This document shows, in pieces, positions 1 to 8,043 of a DNA stretch of 64,000 nt. This stretch comes from an uncultured Clostridia bacterium. GTDB taxonomy: Bacteria > Bacillota > Clostridia > Christensenellales > CAG-917. Position 1 is the first letter of the stretch. The number at the start of each line of letters is the position of its first letter. The position numbers were made by a program, and so were the translations under genes. A model generated the notes under the pieces. That model did not search any database and was not told where the DNA came from. It worked only from the letters and a program-made list of their open reading frames with translations. The stretch lies in the NCBI GenBank assembly GCA_934277645.1, contig CAKQUX010000002.1, positions 307,327 through 371,326 of the forward strand, in the 5' to 3' direction.

Positions 1-131
1 CGATTTGATGTTTTAATTTAAAAGTTAGGCGAGAATCGTTATTGTGTTATAAAATCGTCCATATTTATTTTAGCAATCGATAAGGCTTTGCAAAATAGAC
101 GAAGCGTATATCTATTGAACGTTTGTTATGT

Positions 132-950
132 TTAATTTTTATCGTCGTTTTCGACAGATGCGGTTCTCTCTTCCGTTTTAGGAAAGTTTTTGCCGACGTT
201 AGCTTCTTGTTTGTTTAAAGATTGAAGACCTTCGGTCTGATTTTCGCTGTTTGCCGTCACGTCGGATTTAGGCGTGTCGTCTGAGTTTTCGCCGATTATG
301 GTTCTGTCCAAAAATACGTCGTTTGAGTCGGGGCTGAAATGCTCGCCGTTTTGTTTTGCCGCCTTAGCGCGAAGTTCGGCTTTGAAAACGTCTGAAACGT
401 ACACTTCCATACTCACACCATTATCTATAATCAGGCAGTTTTTCGGGGCTTTCAAAATTTTTATAGTAACGTACAAGTCGCCTGCCGCTCCTGCGACGTT
501 GAGCATTTGCACAAAATAGACGCCCCAAAAATAAATCGTCGGCACAAGCAGGCAAGGAATGAGCAATAATAGCGTCCAGATAACGAGCGGCGCCAAAGCT
601 ATCACGAGATAGGGAAGCTTTTTGAAGCACTCGTCTGAGCCTGCATACGCCATACCCGCAGTGAATCCGAATTTTACTTTGCTTTTCGGCTCGAAAATTT
701 TGATAAATACGGCGTGCGTAAGTTCGTGCAACACTATATAGACAATCGAACCTATCACGGCGATAAGCACGTTAAAGATTATGTATTTAAAATGAAGATA
801 CGCAAAAAAAGTCAAATCTTTTGTGAAGTAGCCGCCTATGAACAACAGTATGTAAAGCACAATGGAAATTGCCTGCACCAAGGCATTACTTTTTTTATCG
901 CTTTTCAAATCAATAGTTTCGAGTAAGTCATAGTTTTGGGGAAGTTTCAT
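132..950 (-). CDS. DUF3267-like putative zincin membrane protease
   Basis: 272-residue membrane protein. Hydrophobic segments occupy about residues 25-42, 55-73 and 112-150; the zinc-protease motif HELTH lies at residues 75-79, followed by a GFTAGMAYAG stretch. This arrangement matches the DUF3267 family of putative integral-membrane zincins, whose substrates are unknown. The last 90 residues are polar and rich in Asn, Glu and Lys, probably a cytoplasmic tail. An AGGTGA ribosome site precedes the ATG, and it directly follows the T-run of the terminator behind rpsR, so expression may depend on read-through from the ribosomal-protein operon. Assignment is by motif and topology only; a role in site-2-protease-like signalling would be a guess. 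Confidence 0.75.
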   Translation of the reverse strand: MKLPQNYDLLETIDLKSDKKSNALVQAISIVLYILLFIGGYFTKDLTFFAYLHFKYIIFNVLIAVIGSIVYIVLHELTHAVFIKIFEPKSKVKFGFTAGMAYAGSDECFKKLPYLVIALAPLVIWTLLLLIPCLLVPTIYFWGVYFVQMLNVAGAAGDLYVTIKILKAPKNCLIIDNGVSMEVYVSDVFKAELRAKAAKQNGEHFSPDSNDVFLDRTIIGENSDDTPKSDVTANSENQTEGLQSLNKQEANVGKNFPKTEERTASVENDDKN

Positions 951-964
951 AATTCACCTAAAAA

Positions 965-990
965 AATATAGAGGCATAAGCCTCTATATT
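965..990 (-). terminator. Intrinsic terminator after rpsR
   Basis: An 11-bp perfect stem (AATATAGAGGC with its complement, loop ATAA) is followed on the minus strand by a run of seven T. It ends the rpsF-ssb-rpsR transcript. The ribosome site of the next minus-strand gene starts within the T-run. Confidence 0.85.
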
Positions 991-1000
991 TAAGTTTTAA

Positions 1001-1243
1001 TTAGTCAGCTCTGTATGGGAGCAATGCCATTTGTCTTGCGCGCTTGATAGCGGTAGCAAGTTCACGTTGATGTTTTGCGCAAACGCCGCTCATACGACGT
1101 GGCAAAATCTTTCCTTTTTCAGTGATGAATTTTCTAAGTTTTGCAACGTCTTTGTAGTCGATGCTTTCAGCGTGTTCGACACAGAAAGTGCAAACCTTTT
1201 TCTTAGGAACCCTTTTTTGAGGGCGAACGTTCTTTTCTTCCAT
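1001..1243 (-). CDS. rpsR: 30S ribosomal protein S18
   Basis: 80 residues. The core (residues about 25-75: DYKDVAKLRKFITEKGKILP, then the R-rich helix with TAIKRARQMALLPY) is typical S18, which binds S6 on the platform of the 30S subunit. The N-terminus carries two cysteines (CTFC), a variant of the zinc-binding S18 form. Preceded by AGGAG, 12 nt after ssb, third gene of the rpsF-ssb-rpsR operon, the standard bacterial order. No abnormal features. Confidence 0.97.
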   Translation of the reverse strand: MEEKNVRPQKRVPKKKVCTFCVEHAESIDYKDVAKLRKFITEKGKILPRRMSGVCAKHQRELATAIKRARQMALLPYRAD

Positions 1244-1254
1244 AAAATCTCCTT

Positions 1255-1644
1255 TTAGAATGGAAGGTCATCGTCGTTGACAGGCTTCAAATCGTCAAAG
1301 CCGTTCGACTCTTCCCTTACGTCATTGTCGTTTCTTGTTGAAAGGAATTGAACCTCTTCAGCGACGATATCGGTAGTGTAGCGTTTTGTGCCGTCTTTAC
1401 CGTCGTAGCTGCTTGTTTGGATACTACCGACAACAGCGGCCTTTGAACCTTTTTTAAGGTACTTAGCGCAGTTTTCGGCTTGGGTACGCCAAACGATGAT
1501 GTTGAGAAAATCCGTATCCCTTCTGCCGTCCTTTGAGTACGTTCTCGAAACTGCCAAAGTAAATCTGCAATAAGCAATTCCGTTGGTAGTTTGATTAAGC
1601 TCAGGATCTTTTGTTAAATTTCCGATTAAGAAAACTTTGTTCAT
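1255..1644 (-). CDS. ssb: Single-stranded DNA-binding protein
   Basis: 129 residues. An OB fold spans residues 1-105 (start MNKVFLIGNLTKDPEL; central FLNIIVWRTQAENCAKYLKKG) and the short acidic tail ends in DDDLPF, the peptide that recruits replication and repair partners. The linker is shorter than in Bacillus SSB. It lies between rpsF and rpsR with GGAG ribosome sites and 12-15 nt gaps, so it is co-transcribed with the two ribosomal proteins. Coats single-stranded DNA during replication, repair and recombination. Confidence 0.97.
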   Translation of the reverse strand: MNKVFLIGNLTKDPELNQTTNGIAYCRFTLAVSRTYSKDGRRDTDFLNIIVWRTQAENCAKYLKKGSKAAVVGSIQTSSYDGKDGTKRYTTDIVAEEVQFLSTRNDNDVREESNGFDDLKPVNDDDLPF

Positions 1645-1658
1645 AGTTATCTCCTCGA

Positions 1659-1940
1659 TTACTTTCTGATAATCATTTCTCTTACGACGTTTTCATCGTT
1701 GCCGAGTTGTCTTGACAATTCTTGCGGAACGGTATCGTCTGCCGTAAAGTTCATCAAAACGTAATAGCCTTCGCTTTTGAAGTTGATTTTGTAAGCGTAC
1801 TTTTTAGTACCCCATTTGTCAACCGATTCGACCGTACCGTTCAATGACTCAACGAGCTTTGAATACTTTTCGACAATTTTGTTTTTGACTTCGTCGTCGA
1901 CGTCGTTTTGAATAATGTAGAGCATTTCATACTTATTCAT
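1659..1940 (-). CDS. rpsF: 30S ribosomal protein S6
   Basis: 93 residues starting MNKYEMLYIIQND and carrying the ferredoxin-like fold with WGTKKYAYKINFKSEGYYVL, diagnostic of S6. S6 pairs with S18 on the 30S platform. First gene of the operon rpsF-ssb-rpsR; AAGGAGG lies 7 nt before the ATG. The leader upstream contains several small hairpins, which could be the S6:S18 autoregulatory site (see separate entry). Confidence 0.97.
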   Translation of the reverse strand: MNKYEMLYIIQNDVDDEVKNKIVEKYSKLVESLNGTVESVDKWGTKKYAYKINFKSEGYYVLMNFTADDTVPQELSRQLGNDENVVREMIIRK

Positions 1941-1944
1941 ATCG

Positions 1945-2030
1945 TTACCTCCTTATGGTCTTTGGCCCGAAAGGGCAAGGATTGGCTTTCGCCTGCCTTT
2001 ATAGGCTTTAATATTATCTTATAATTTTTT
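1945..2030 (-). promoter_or_regulatory. rpsF 5' leader with hairpins, possible S6:S18 autoregulatory element
   Basis: On the minus strand the region upstream of rpsF contains GCCTATAAAGGC, GGC-GAAA-GCC and a TTGCCC/GGGC(C)AA hairpin just before the AAGGAGG site. Bacterial rpsF leaders often bind the S6:S18 complex through a CCG-containing hairpin. I cannot align the published motif exactly, so this is a suggestion based on position and foldability. Confidence 0.35.
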
Positions 2031-2136
2031 AAAAAAGTAAAGCAAAAAAAGCGGTTTTGACCTAAAATTTTAATATGATATTCAGTGCGCGTTTGCGGCA
2101 ATAAATAATAGAATTTCGGGAAGTGGGGCAAAAAAA

Positions 2137-2727
2137 TTAATCATACAGTTTTTTTGCGAGCTTTTTGATTTTTTGAAGAGCGTTGTCCACGGCTTTTACG
2201 GAAACGTCAACGGCGTCTGCGATTTCCGAATAGCTGTTTCCGTCAAGATATAGCGAAAGTATTTTTAGTTCGGCGGGAGTCAGCTTTTCGGCAAAACCGT
2301 CAAAAAATTTGCCGTCGTTTTCTTTTAACAAAAGCACTTCTTCGGGGTTCAAATCGTTTGAAGAAAAACGTTCGTCGCCTCTTTCGCCGTCATCGGCGTT
2401 TATGGACGAAAATGAAACGTAATCGTTTAAATAACTGTGTTTTAGGCGGTCGGCGGTTTTAATTGCGTCGGCAAGCTGATTTTTTATGCACTCGGTGAGA
2501 TATGATTTAAGCGCGCCTTTATTTTCGTTGTATGAACGGACGCCTTTAAAAAGGCCTATCATACCTTCTTGTATAAGGTCGTCTCTGTTTGCGCCTTTGA
2601 TGAAAAAACCGCGCGACAAAGCAATGACAAGCGGTTTATATCTGTTGTATAAAACGTCTTGCGCAAAATCGTCACCTGCCAAAACAAGGTTTAAAATTTC
2701 TTCGTCGCTAAGTTTTAAATAATCCAT
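2137..2727 (-). CDS. sigH: RNA polymerase sigma factor SigH (stationary phase/sporulation)
   Basis: 196 residues. Region 2 contains the core-binding helix DLIQEGMIGLFKGVRSYNE (about residues 50-68) and the -10 recognition helix around AIKTADRLKH; the C-terminal 45 residues form the region 4 helix-turn-helix (LTPAELKILSLYLDGNSYSEIADAV). Wording and length closely follow Bacillus SigH, which directs early sporulation and stationary-phase genes. It lies 10 nt after rlmB, with mrnC further upstream, the same order as mrnC-rlmB-sigH in Bacillus, which supports the assignment. The ribosome site is weak (AAAG), suggesting coupling to rlmB. Confidence 0.9.
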   Translation of the reverse strand: MDYLKLSDEEILNLVLAGDDFAQDVLYNRYKPLVIALSRGFFIKGANRDDLIQEGMIGLFKGVRSYNENKGALKSYLTECIKNQLADAIKTADRLKHSYLNDYVSFSSINADDGERGDERFSSNDLNPEEVLLLKENDGKFFDGFAEKLTPAELKILSLYLDGNSYSEIADAVDVSVKAVDNALQKIKKLAKKLYD

Positions 2728-2737
2728 CTTTAATCTG

Positions 2738-3475
2738 TTATTTTTGATATTCCGAGTGTCTTTGTCTTGTACATTCGTAAAGCGTCACGCCTGTCGCCAC
2801 CGAAGCGTTTAATGAGTTGACTTTTCCGAATTGCGGAATAGTCAGCGTCCCGTCGCAAAGCTCTTTTGTAAGACGCTTTATGCCTTCGCCTTCGCTTCCG
2901 ATGACGATTGCGATATTGCCGTGCAGGTCAACGCTTGACGGAGCGTCGCCGTCGAAATCGGTGGCGTAAACCCAAACCCCCGATTCTTTAAGCTCTCTTA
3001 TAGTATCGTTGATATTGGTGACTTTTGCAACCATAATGTGTTCGGCAGCTCCTGCCGACGTTTTTATGACAGTGCCGTTTACAACCGCGCTACGATGCTT
3101 AGATATTACCACGCCGTGCGCTCCGAAACATTCTGCGCTTCTTAAAATAGCACCCAAATTGTGCGGATCGGTTATGCCGTCAAGTATTATCAAAAGCACT
3201 TTTTCGCCCTTTGATTTTGCAAGACTCAACATATCTTCGACCGAGCTATATTCAAATTCGCCTTTTATAAGAACTGCCCCTTGATGATTAGGGCAACCTG
3301 CTTTTTCTGTCAAAGCGCGTTTGTCTGCAAACGAAACAAGAACGTTTTTTTGCTTTGCAAGTCTTATTATTTCGTTTAAACTCTTGTCGAAATTTCCCTT
3401 TTCAATCAAAAGTTTTTCTATTGGGTCGTCTCCCGACAGAGCTTCTCTGACGGCATTTTTTCCGTAAACTATCAT
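2738..3475 (-). CDS. rlmB: 23S rRNA (guanosine-2'-O-)-methyltransferase RlmB
   Basis: 245 residues of the TrmH/SpoU family. An N-terminal L30e-like substrate-binding domain (1-75) is followed by the trefoil-knot methyltransferase with all three motifs: NLGAILRSAECFGA, IVIGSEGEGI and SLNASVATGV. The family methylates G2251 of 23S rRNA using SAM. GAGGT lies before the start. It precedes sigH and follows mrnC after a 190-nt gap holding short repeats. Confidence 0.92.
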   Translation of the reverse strand: MIVYGKNAVREALSGDDPIEKLLIEKGNFDKSLNEIIRLAKQKNVLVSFADKRALTEKAGCPNHQGAVLIKGEFEYSSVEDMLSLAKSKGEKVLLIILDGITDPHNLGAILRSAECFGAHGVVISKHRSAVVNGTVIKTSAGAAEHIMVAKVTNINDTIRELKESGVWVYATDFDGDAPSSVDLHGNIAIVIGSEGEGIKRLTKELCDGTLTIPQFGKVNSLNASVATGVTLYECTRQRHSEYQK

Positions 3476-3571
3476 ATCAACCTCTTTGGTTTTTTGTTTT
3501 ATTGCGATGTGTTGTCATAAGTATGTTGTCGGTGTGGGATATGACACGAAACTCACAAAGTGTCACATACG

Positions 3572-3616
3572 CATAAAGAGCAACAAATCATAAAGAGCGA
3601 CAAACGCATAAAGAGC
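3572..3616. repeat. Three short direct repeats upstream of rlmB
   Basis: The decamer CATAAAGAGC occurs at 3572, 3589 and 3607, spaced 17 and 18 nt, in the gap between mrnC and rlmB. A stem-loop TATGACAC/GTGTCA-ATA lies next to it (about 3539-3568). The helical-turn-like spacing could be an operator array or a decayed tandem repeat; no known site matches. Confidence 0.6.
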
Positions 3617-3667
3617 CGCACGACTATAATTTTGACTTAAACGTCAGGATAAGCGGCATATCGAAAA

Positions 3668-4063
3668 CTATTGCAAGAATTCGTAAAGTCTGTCCGTTTG
3701 CCCTGTGAGATACAGAAAACCTAAAACTGCCTCATAGCCGCTGGCATATCGATATTCGCCGATTTCGGCGTGTTTTGCGCTTGTGTGAATTTTTGAGTTC
3801 CTTGCTCGTCTGAAAACGTCGGCTTCTACGTCCGTCATTTTGTCCATTAAGCGAGCAACTTTTTCCGCTTGAGAAACGGCTTTGACTTTTTGCGTAACCA
3901 TCGTGTGTAATTTCCCCGTAGGCAAATCGCTACCTATCGTGACTTGTGAGCGCTCATAAAGAGATTGAACGCTGTCACCGATAAAAGCAAGGGATAACGG
4001 CGGAAGGCTTAATGCGTCGGATATAGGCAGTTTTGTTTTTATTTCAAACAAACAATTTTCCAT
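3668..4063 (-). CDS. mrnC: Mini-ribonuclease III
   Basis: 131 residues, a single RNase III domain without a double-stranded RNA-binding domain. The active-site helix reads LAFIGDSVQSLYERSQV (residues about 26-42), with a second acidic cluster VEADVFRRARNSK. Mini-III matures 23S rRNA ends. Neighbours rlmB and sigH follow the Bacillus order (cysS is absent upstream here). No Shine-Dalgarno precedes the ATG; instead a TTGTCA-17-TAAACT promoter ends 6 nt before it, so the mRNA is probably leaderless. Confidence 0.9.
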   Translation of the reverse strand: MENCLFEIKTKLPISDALSLPPLSLAFIGDSVQSLYERSQVTIGSDLPTGKLHTMVTQKVKAVSQAEKVARLMDKMTDVEADVFRRARNSKIHTSAKHAEIGEYRYASGYEAVLGFLYLTGQTDRLYEFLQ

Positions 4064-4069
4064 AGGCTA

Positions 4070-4098
4070 AGTTTAGCACAAGATATGTTTCTTGACAA
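4070..4098 (-). promoter_or_regulatory. mrnC promoter, leaderless type
   Basis: Minus strand: -35 TTGTCA (4093-4098), 17-nt spacer, -10 TAAACT (4070-4075), then 6 nt to the ATG at 4063. The predicted start site coincides with the start codon. The -35 overlaps the -35 of the divergent promoter on the plus strand. Confidence 0.75.
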
Positions 4099-4120
4099 CA
4101 ATTTGTAAAAATGATATAAA
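4092..4120 (+). promoter_or_regulatory. Promoter of the transglutaminase-like lipoprotein gene
   Basis: TTGACA (4092-4097), 17-nt spacer, TATAAA (4115-4120). The start site would lie near 4127, giving a leader of about 138 nt that contains a GGCGG/CCGCC hairpin (about 4234-4250) close to the start codon. Its -35 shares 5 bp with the divergent mrnC -35. Confidence 0.75.
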
Positions 4121-4264
4121 TATTAAATAGAATACTAATAACGTTTGCTACAATTTTTCAGTTGAATTCGAACGTTCACGGATACGTTCTTATCGAATTA
4201 TCGGCAAGGCGTATTCAAACAATAATAACCATCGGCGGTATAAAGGCCGCCAAAGTAAGGGATT

Positions 4265-7200
4265 ATGAAAAAAGCAGTCAAATTTATCTTGATATTTACT
4301 ATGATAGCGCTTTTGGTTGGCGCTCTTTCGGCGTGCGGATTTTGGGAAACGCGAATAACGTCGCTCACAATCGACAATCCGTCCGATATAACGATGATTG
4401 TCGGGGAAACGCTTGAATTGTCGGTTACCGTAAAGCCGAATTCGAGAACGGAAAAAATTCAGTTCAAAGCCGAAACGGTTGACAAAAATCACAACTTGCT
4501 TAACGACGGAAGCGAAGTAGTTACGATTGACGAAAAAGGGAAAATAAAGGCAATCGACGACGGATATGCAAAAGTCACCGTTCAGACGTTGGACGGCAGA
4601 CTTAAAGAGAGCGTTTTCATTACGGCTACTTACGCTCCCGTAAAAGAATTTAATCTTAACTATGAAGGCAAGCTTGTTCAATATTTGGCTGACGGCGATC
4701 CGACCGAAATAAAGCTCAACCTTACTCACGGCGAAATCGAAGTGCCGAAAGAAAGGATAATCACTTGGTATAAAAAAGTCGGCTCCGAAAAAGCCGTCGA
4801 ACTTACCGAATTTGCCGACAGCCTTACCGCAACCGTAAAGGCGGACAGTGAAGTCGGTTACTATGCAACCGTTTATGCGGTGATGGAATATTCAGGCTTG
4901 AAGTTTACGTCAAACGAGTTAAGTTACGGATATTTCAGAAGATACGATACGAGATATCTTACGATAGACGAGCCTACGGGATTTATTAAGGACGGCTCCG
5001 ATTTCAAAGTCGAAGCGTCGGGCGTACTCGATACAAACGACTATTACTTTGCTGAATCAGGCGAAGAGATTACTCTTACGTTTAAAGAAAGCGTCGGCGG
5101 AACAAATCCTAACCCTAATTGTCAGTGGTTTGTTTTGACTTCCGACGACAATTTCACAAAGGCGCAACTTGACGGCGCAGACGAAACGTTTACCGTCATC
5201 GAAGGACAAACAAGCAAAGTATTACGCTTTACGCCGAAAGACGCAGGAAAGCGTTATGCAATAAGACTTAAATGCGACGGCGTCGAAGCGTGGCGCGAGT
5301 TCTTGTTTAAATCGACAACAGCGCTTGTTAAAAACCTTACTTTGACGGACACTGACGGCTCGGCGTCATCGATTCAACATGTTTCGTCAAGACACGAAAT
5401 TACGCTTACCGCCGATTGGAACAAGACCGGCACGGCAGGTACAGAGTATATAAAATGGTTTAGCGGCGAAACGCTAATTAAGCAAGGCAAAGTGACGGAC
5501 AGCGGAATTTTGCAATACAGTTTTACTCCGACAGAACCTGAAAGCGAAATTATCAGCGGAAAAATCAGAGTAGTCGTTTACGATTATTATAACGAATCGA
5601 CAGATATATATAGCGATACTTATCAGGAAGCGACTTATAATTGGTCGGTTCAAAAAACGTTGTTCGCTCCAAAACAAACAAAAGTCGAACTTATAAGCGG
5701 CGTTCAGGAGCAAACTGACGGAAGCGCAACAGAAGTGGTGTTTAAGGCAAGCATAACTAAGCCTGTCGACAGCGCAAACGTTACGCTCCCTGTATATTGG
5801 TACGTCAACGGAACGCTTGTCAACAGCGTATACGGCTATGACGTTGACCAAACGGAAAAGACGCTGACGTTCACCCCGTCTACGTCGCAGAATATGGAAT
5901 ATGCCGTTTACGCAATAATCGGCAACGTCAAGTCGAACACCGAAAACGTATTCCGCTTCGCAAGCGGTTGGGGCAACGTCGCAAGCTATTGCCGTGATAA
6001 ATTCGAGTGGGAAGGTGGCAGCTTTAACAGATATATTTCGAGTCATATCGAAGCGTGCATCGCTTTTTCATACGTTATGGTCAACTATGATACGGTCGGC
6101 TTGGATTTTTACATCGACTCTTCGCTCGGATATAACTCCGACAACTTCGGACAGATTTACCGCGAAATACTTTGCAACTATTACAGCGGCGGAAGCATGC
6201 CGATTTCGTACAGCATAAACGGAAACGTTTTGCACGTCAACTACAACGAGAGCGTCGACGCCGTAAAAGAACCTACGACGTCTACGACCGAACAAGGAAC
6301 GAGAGATTCGGCATACGACTTTAAAAACGTTGATGTCAGATACAATTATGACGAGTCTAAAGTCAGAAGCTCGCTTCCTATCGACGACAACGAACTCAGC
6401 TATTCGGTAAAGACTTCGGACGCGCTTTGGAGAGCCGTATCTTTTGGATACAAACCGATAGTTGCCGACGGCACGAGCGTCAAGACGGTTTACGAAAGAG
6501 CAAGAAGCGTAGCAAAACAAATTTGCACCGACTCTATGACCGACCTTGAAAAAGTCAAAGCGATTTGCGACTGGCTTGCCGTAAATGTCGTTTACGATTA
6601 TACGGCGGCTAACACGTCGATGACGACGCAAGAGGCTTTGAGATACAGTTGCTATTATCTAGAAGGCGTGTTCAGTCAAAAAGAAGAAGACGGAAAAATC
6701 GTTTGGGACGGACTTGCCGTTTGCGACGGAATTTCAAAAGCGTTCGTTCTTCTTTGCGGACTTGAAAACATAAAAGCCGTAAGAGTCGTAGGAACGGGCG
6801 ACGGCGGAAACCACGCTTGGAACAAAGCCTTAATCGACGCAGACGAAAACGGCGAAGCGGAATGGTATTCGTTTGACATAACTTGGACGAGCGCAAAATC
6901 GAGCGGAAGCAGTGTGGAGCATTATTATCACAACTATCTGTTCCAATCGGAAAACGATATGGCGGCGTCGAAGCACGTTGAAAGAAACGTCGATTGCGTC
7001 TACTCTGTGGGCGAAGATTCAAAGCACGTTGTCTTGCAGTTGTATCCTACGTCGGTCGGAGTCAGCCTTGACGTTCACTCGGTTTACAATTTCAAGGTGA
7101 ACAAATCTTACCTTAAAGGTAATTACGACACGTCTTGCCTTGACGGCGATTATGCGGTCGGCGACGGAAGAATCGACAACGCAACCGAACTTGCAATCGC

Positions 7201-7444
7201 TCTTATACACAGCTATTTGCAAAGCGAAGCAAGAGGTATGAACGTATACGTGGTGCTTAAAGCAGGAAACTATAAGTTTATCAGCGGCACAAGCATAAAC
7301 GCAGACCTTTTGAGAAGCGCAATAAGTCTTATAGACATAAGCGGCGTTACGATAAACTCCGACAGTAGTTCGCTCAACAATATGTTTAACAGCGGCAACG
7401 CAAACGGCGATTGGCTTATTAGACTTATATACACAAAAAACTAA
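4265..7444 (+). CDS. Large lipoprotein with Ig-like and transglutaminase-like domains
   Basis: 1059 residues. A lipoprotein signal ends in LSAC (Cys about 24). Residues about 32-125 resemble a BIG2 Ig-like domain (ITMIVGETLELSVTVKPNS, then DEKGKIKAIDDGYAKVTV), followed by several further beta-rich repeats to about residue 560. A transglutaminase-like papain fold lies at about 745-890, with a complete triad: Cys820 (AVCDGISKAF), His850 (GGNHAWNKAL) and Asp871 (YSFDITW). Such surface proteins may act as cysteine proteases or crosslinkers; the substrate is unknown. It has its own promoter and terminator and is a single-gene unit. Ribosome site is weak (AAGGG). Confidence 0.8.
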   Translation: MKKAVKFILIFTMIALLVGALSACGFWETRITSLTIDNPSDITMIVGETLELSVTVKPNSRTEKIQFKAETVDKNHNLLNDGSEVVTIDEKGKIKAIDDGYAKVTVQTLDGRLKESVFITATYAPVKEFNLNYEGKLVQYLADGDPTEIKLNLTHGEIEVPKERIITWYKKVGSEKAVELTEFADSLTATVKADSEVGYYATVYAVMEYSGLKFTSNELSYGYFRRYDTRYLTIDEPTGFIKDGSDFKVEASGVLDTNDYYFAESGEEITLTFKESVGGTNPNPNCQWFVLTSDDNFTKAQLDGADETFTVIEGQTSKVLRFTPKDAGKRYAIRLKCDGVEAWREFLFKSTTALVKNLTLTDTDGSASSIQHVSSRHEITLTADWNKTGTAGTEYIKWFSGETLIKQGKVTDSGILQYSFTPTEPESEIISGKIRVVVYDYYNESTDIYSDTYQEATYNWSVQKTLFAPKQTKVELISGVQEQTDGSATEVVFKASITKPVDSANVTLPVYWYVNGTLVNSVYGYDVDQTEKTLTFTPSTSQNMEYAVYAIIGNVKSNTENVFRFASGWGNVASYCRDKFEWEGGSFNRYISSHIEACIAFSYVMVNYDTVGLDFYIDSSLGYNSDNFGQIYREILCNYYSGGSMPISYSINGNVLHVNYNESVDAVKEPTTSTTEQGTRDSAYDFKNVDVRYNYDESKVRSSLPIDDNELSYSVKTSDALWRAVSFGYKPIVADGTSVKTVYERARSVAKQICTDSMTDLEKVKAICDWLAVNVVYDYTAANTSMTTQEALRYSCYYLEGVFSQKEEDGKIVWDGLAVCDGISKAFVLLCGLENIKAVRVVGTGDGGNHAWNKALIDADENGEAEWYSFDITWTSAKSSGSSVEHYYHNYLFQSENDMAASKHVERNVDCVYSVGEDSKHVVLQLYPTSVGVSLDVHSVYNFKVNKSYLKGNYDTSCLDGDYAVGDGRIDNATELAIALIHSYLQSEARGMNVYVVLKAGNYKFISGTSINADLLRSAISLIDISGVTINSDSSSLNNMFNSGNANGDWLIRLIYTKN

Positions 7445-7461
7445 ATCACAAAAATTAAATA

Positions 7462-7510
7462 AAAAGTCCGCCGTGTGAAAGCGATTCACTCGGCGGACTT
7501 TTGTTTTTTT
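7462..7510. terminator. Bidirectional terminator between convergent genes
   Basis: Long stem AAAAGTCCGCCG pairing with CGGCGGACTTTT around a smaller inner stem (GTGAA/TTCAC), followed by TTGTTTTTTT on the plus strand. It ends the lipoprotein gene; the convergent gene at 7568 may use it too. Confidence 0.85.
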
Positions 7511-7567
7511 GTCAGCATTACGTTTTTGTTTCTATCTTGATTGTCGATAGATTAAAAGCCGAAAAGT

Positions 7568-7984
7568 TTAAAGGAATGTTCTTAACTGGTCGACGTTCGA
7601 TTGCATCATTTGAATATAATCGGTTGCAAGTTCCGGAATTTCGCTTCCGTCAAGTTGCATTTGATTGATTTCTTTTTGAATATCGTTTATACCCATATTC
7701 GTGCCTTCGATCATCATTTCCGCAATATTTGTGTTGGAGCTGTCGAAAAGGGTATTCATCTTTGTTCCCATTTTCATCATAGCTTTTTGCATTTTAGGCG
7801 GAAGAGCGTCTTTGATAGTGTTTTCGTCAAGTTGTTTTTCGACTTCAACTTTGAACTTGACGTATTCTTTTTTTTGTTCGCACAAAACGTTCAAAAATTT
7901 TTCGTCTTTAACCGCACATTGCACGTTGTTGATAGCGTCGATTCCTATATCGGCGTTCTTTAAAATTTCTTCGTAAAGTTTCAT
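7568..7984 (-). CDS. Hypothetical helical protein
   Basis: 138 residues, almost wholly predicted alpha-helical, with no membrane segment or signal peptide. Pattern is amphipathic, rich in Met, Lys and Glu (KMQKAMMKMGTKMNTL), ending MMQSNVDQLRTFL. The size and helical pattern recall small ferritin-like DUF2383-type proteins, but the metal-ligand residues are not evident, so I do not assign it. A GAGGTGA ribosome site supports translation. It stands alone between a terminator and the Nudix gene. Confidence 0.7.
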   Translation of the reverse strand: MKLYEEILKNADIGIDAINNVQCAVKDEKFLNVLCEQKKEYVKFKVEVEKQLDENTIKDALPPKMQKAMMKMGTKMNTLFDSSNTNIAEMMIEGTNMGINDIQKEINQMQLDGSEIPELATDYIQMMQSNVDQLRTFL

Positions 7985-8043
7985 TTTTTCACCTCACGAA
8001 TATTATTGCAAAAAATAATTTTTATATACGCGTTTGCCGTTCT

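Noticed and set aside
1937..2131. 64-residue minus-strand frame upstream of rpsF
   Set aside because: Lies in the rpsF leader, overlaps its ribosome site, AT-driven composition and no start signal.
4190..4729. 179-residue antisense frame at the start of the lipoprotein gene
   Set aside because: Shadow of the plus-strand gene; no promoter or ribosome site and biased residue content. The same holds for other long antisense frames such as 5474-6046 and 6068-6631.
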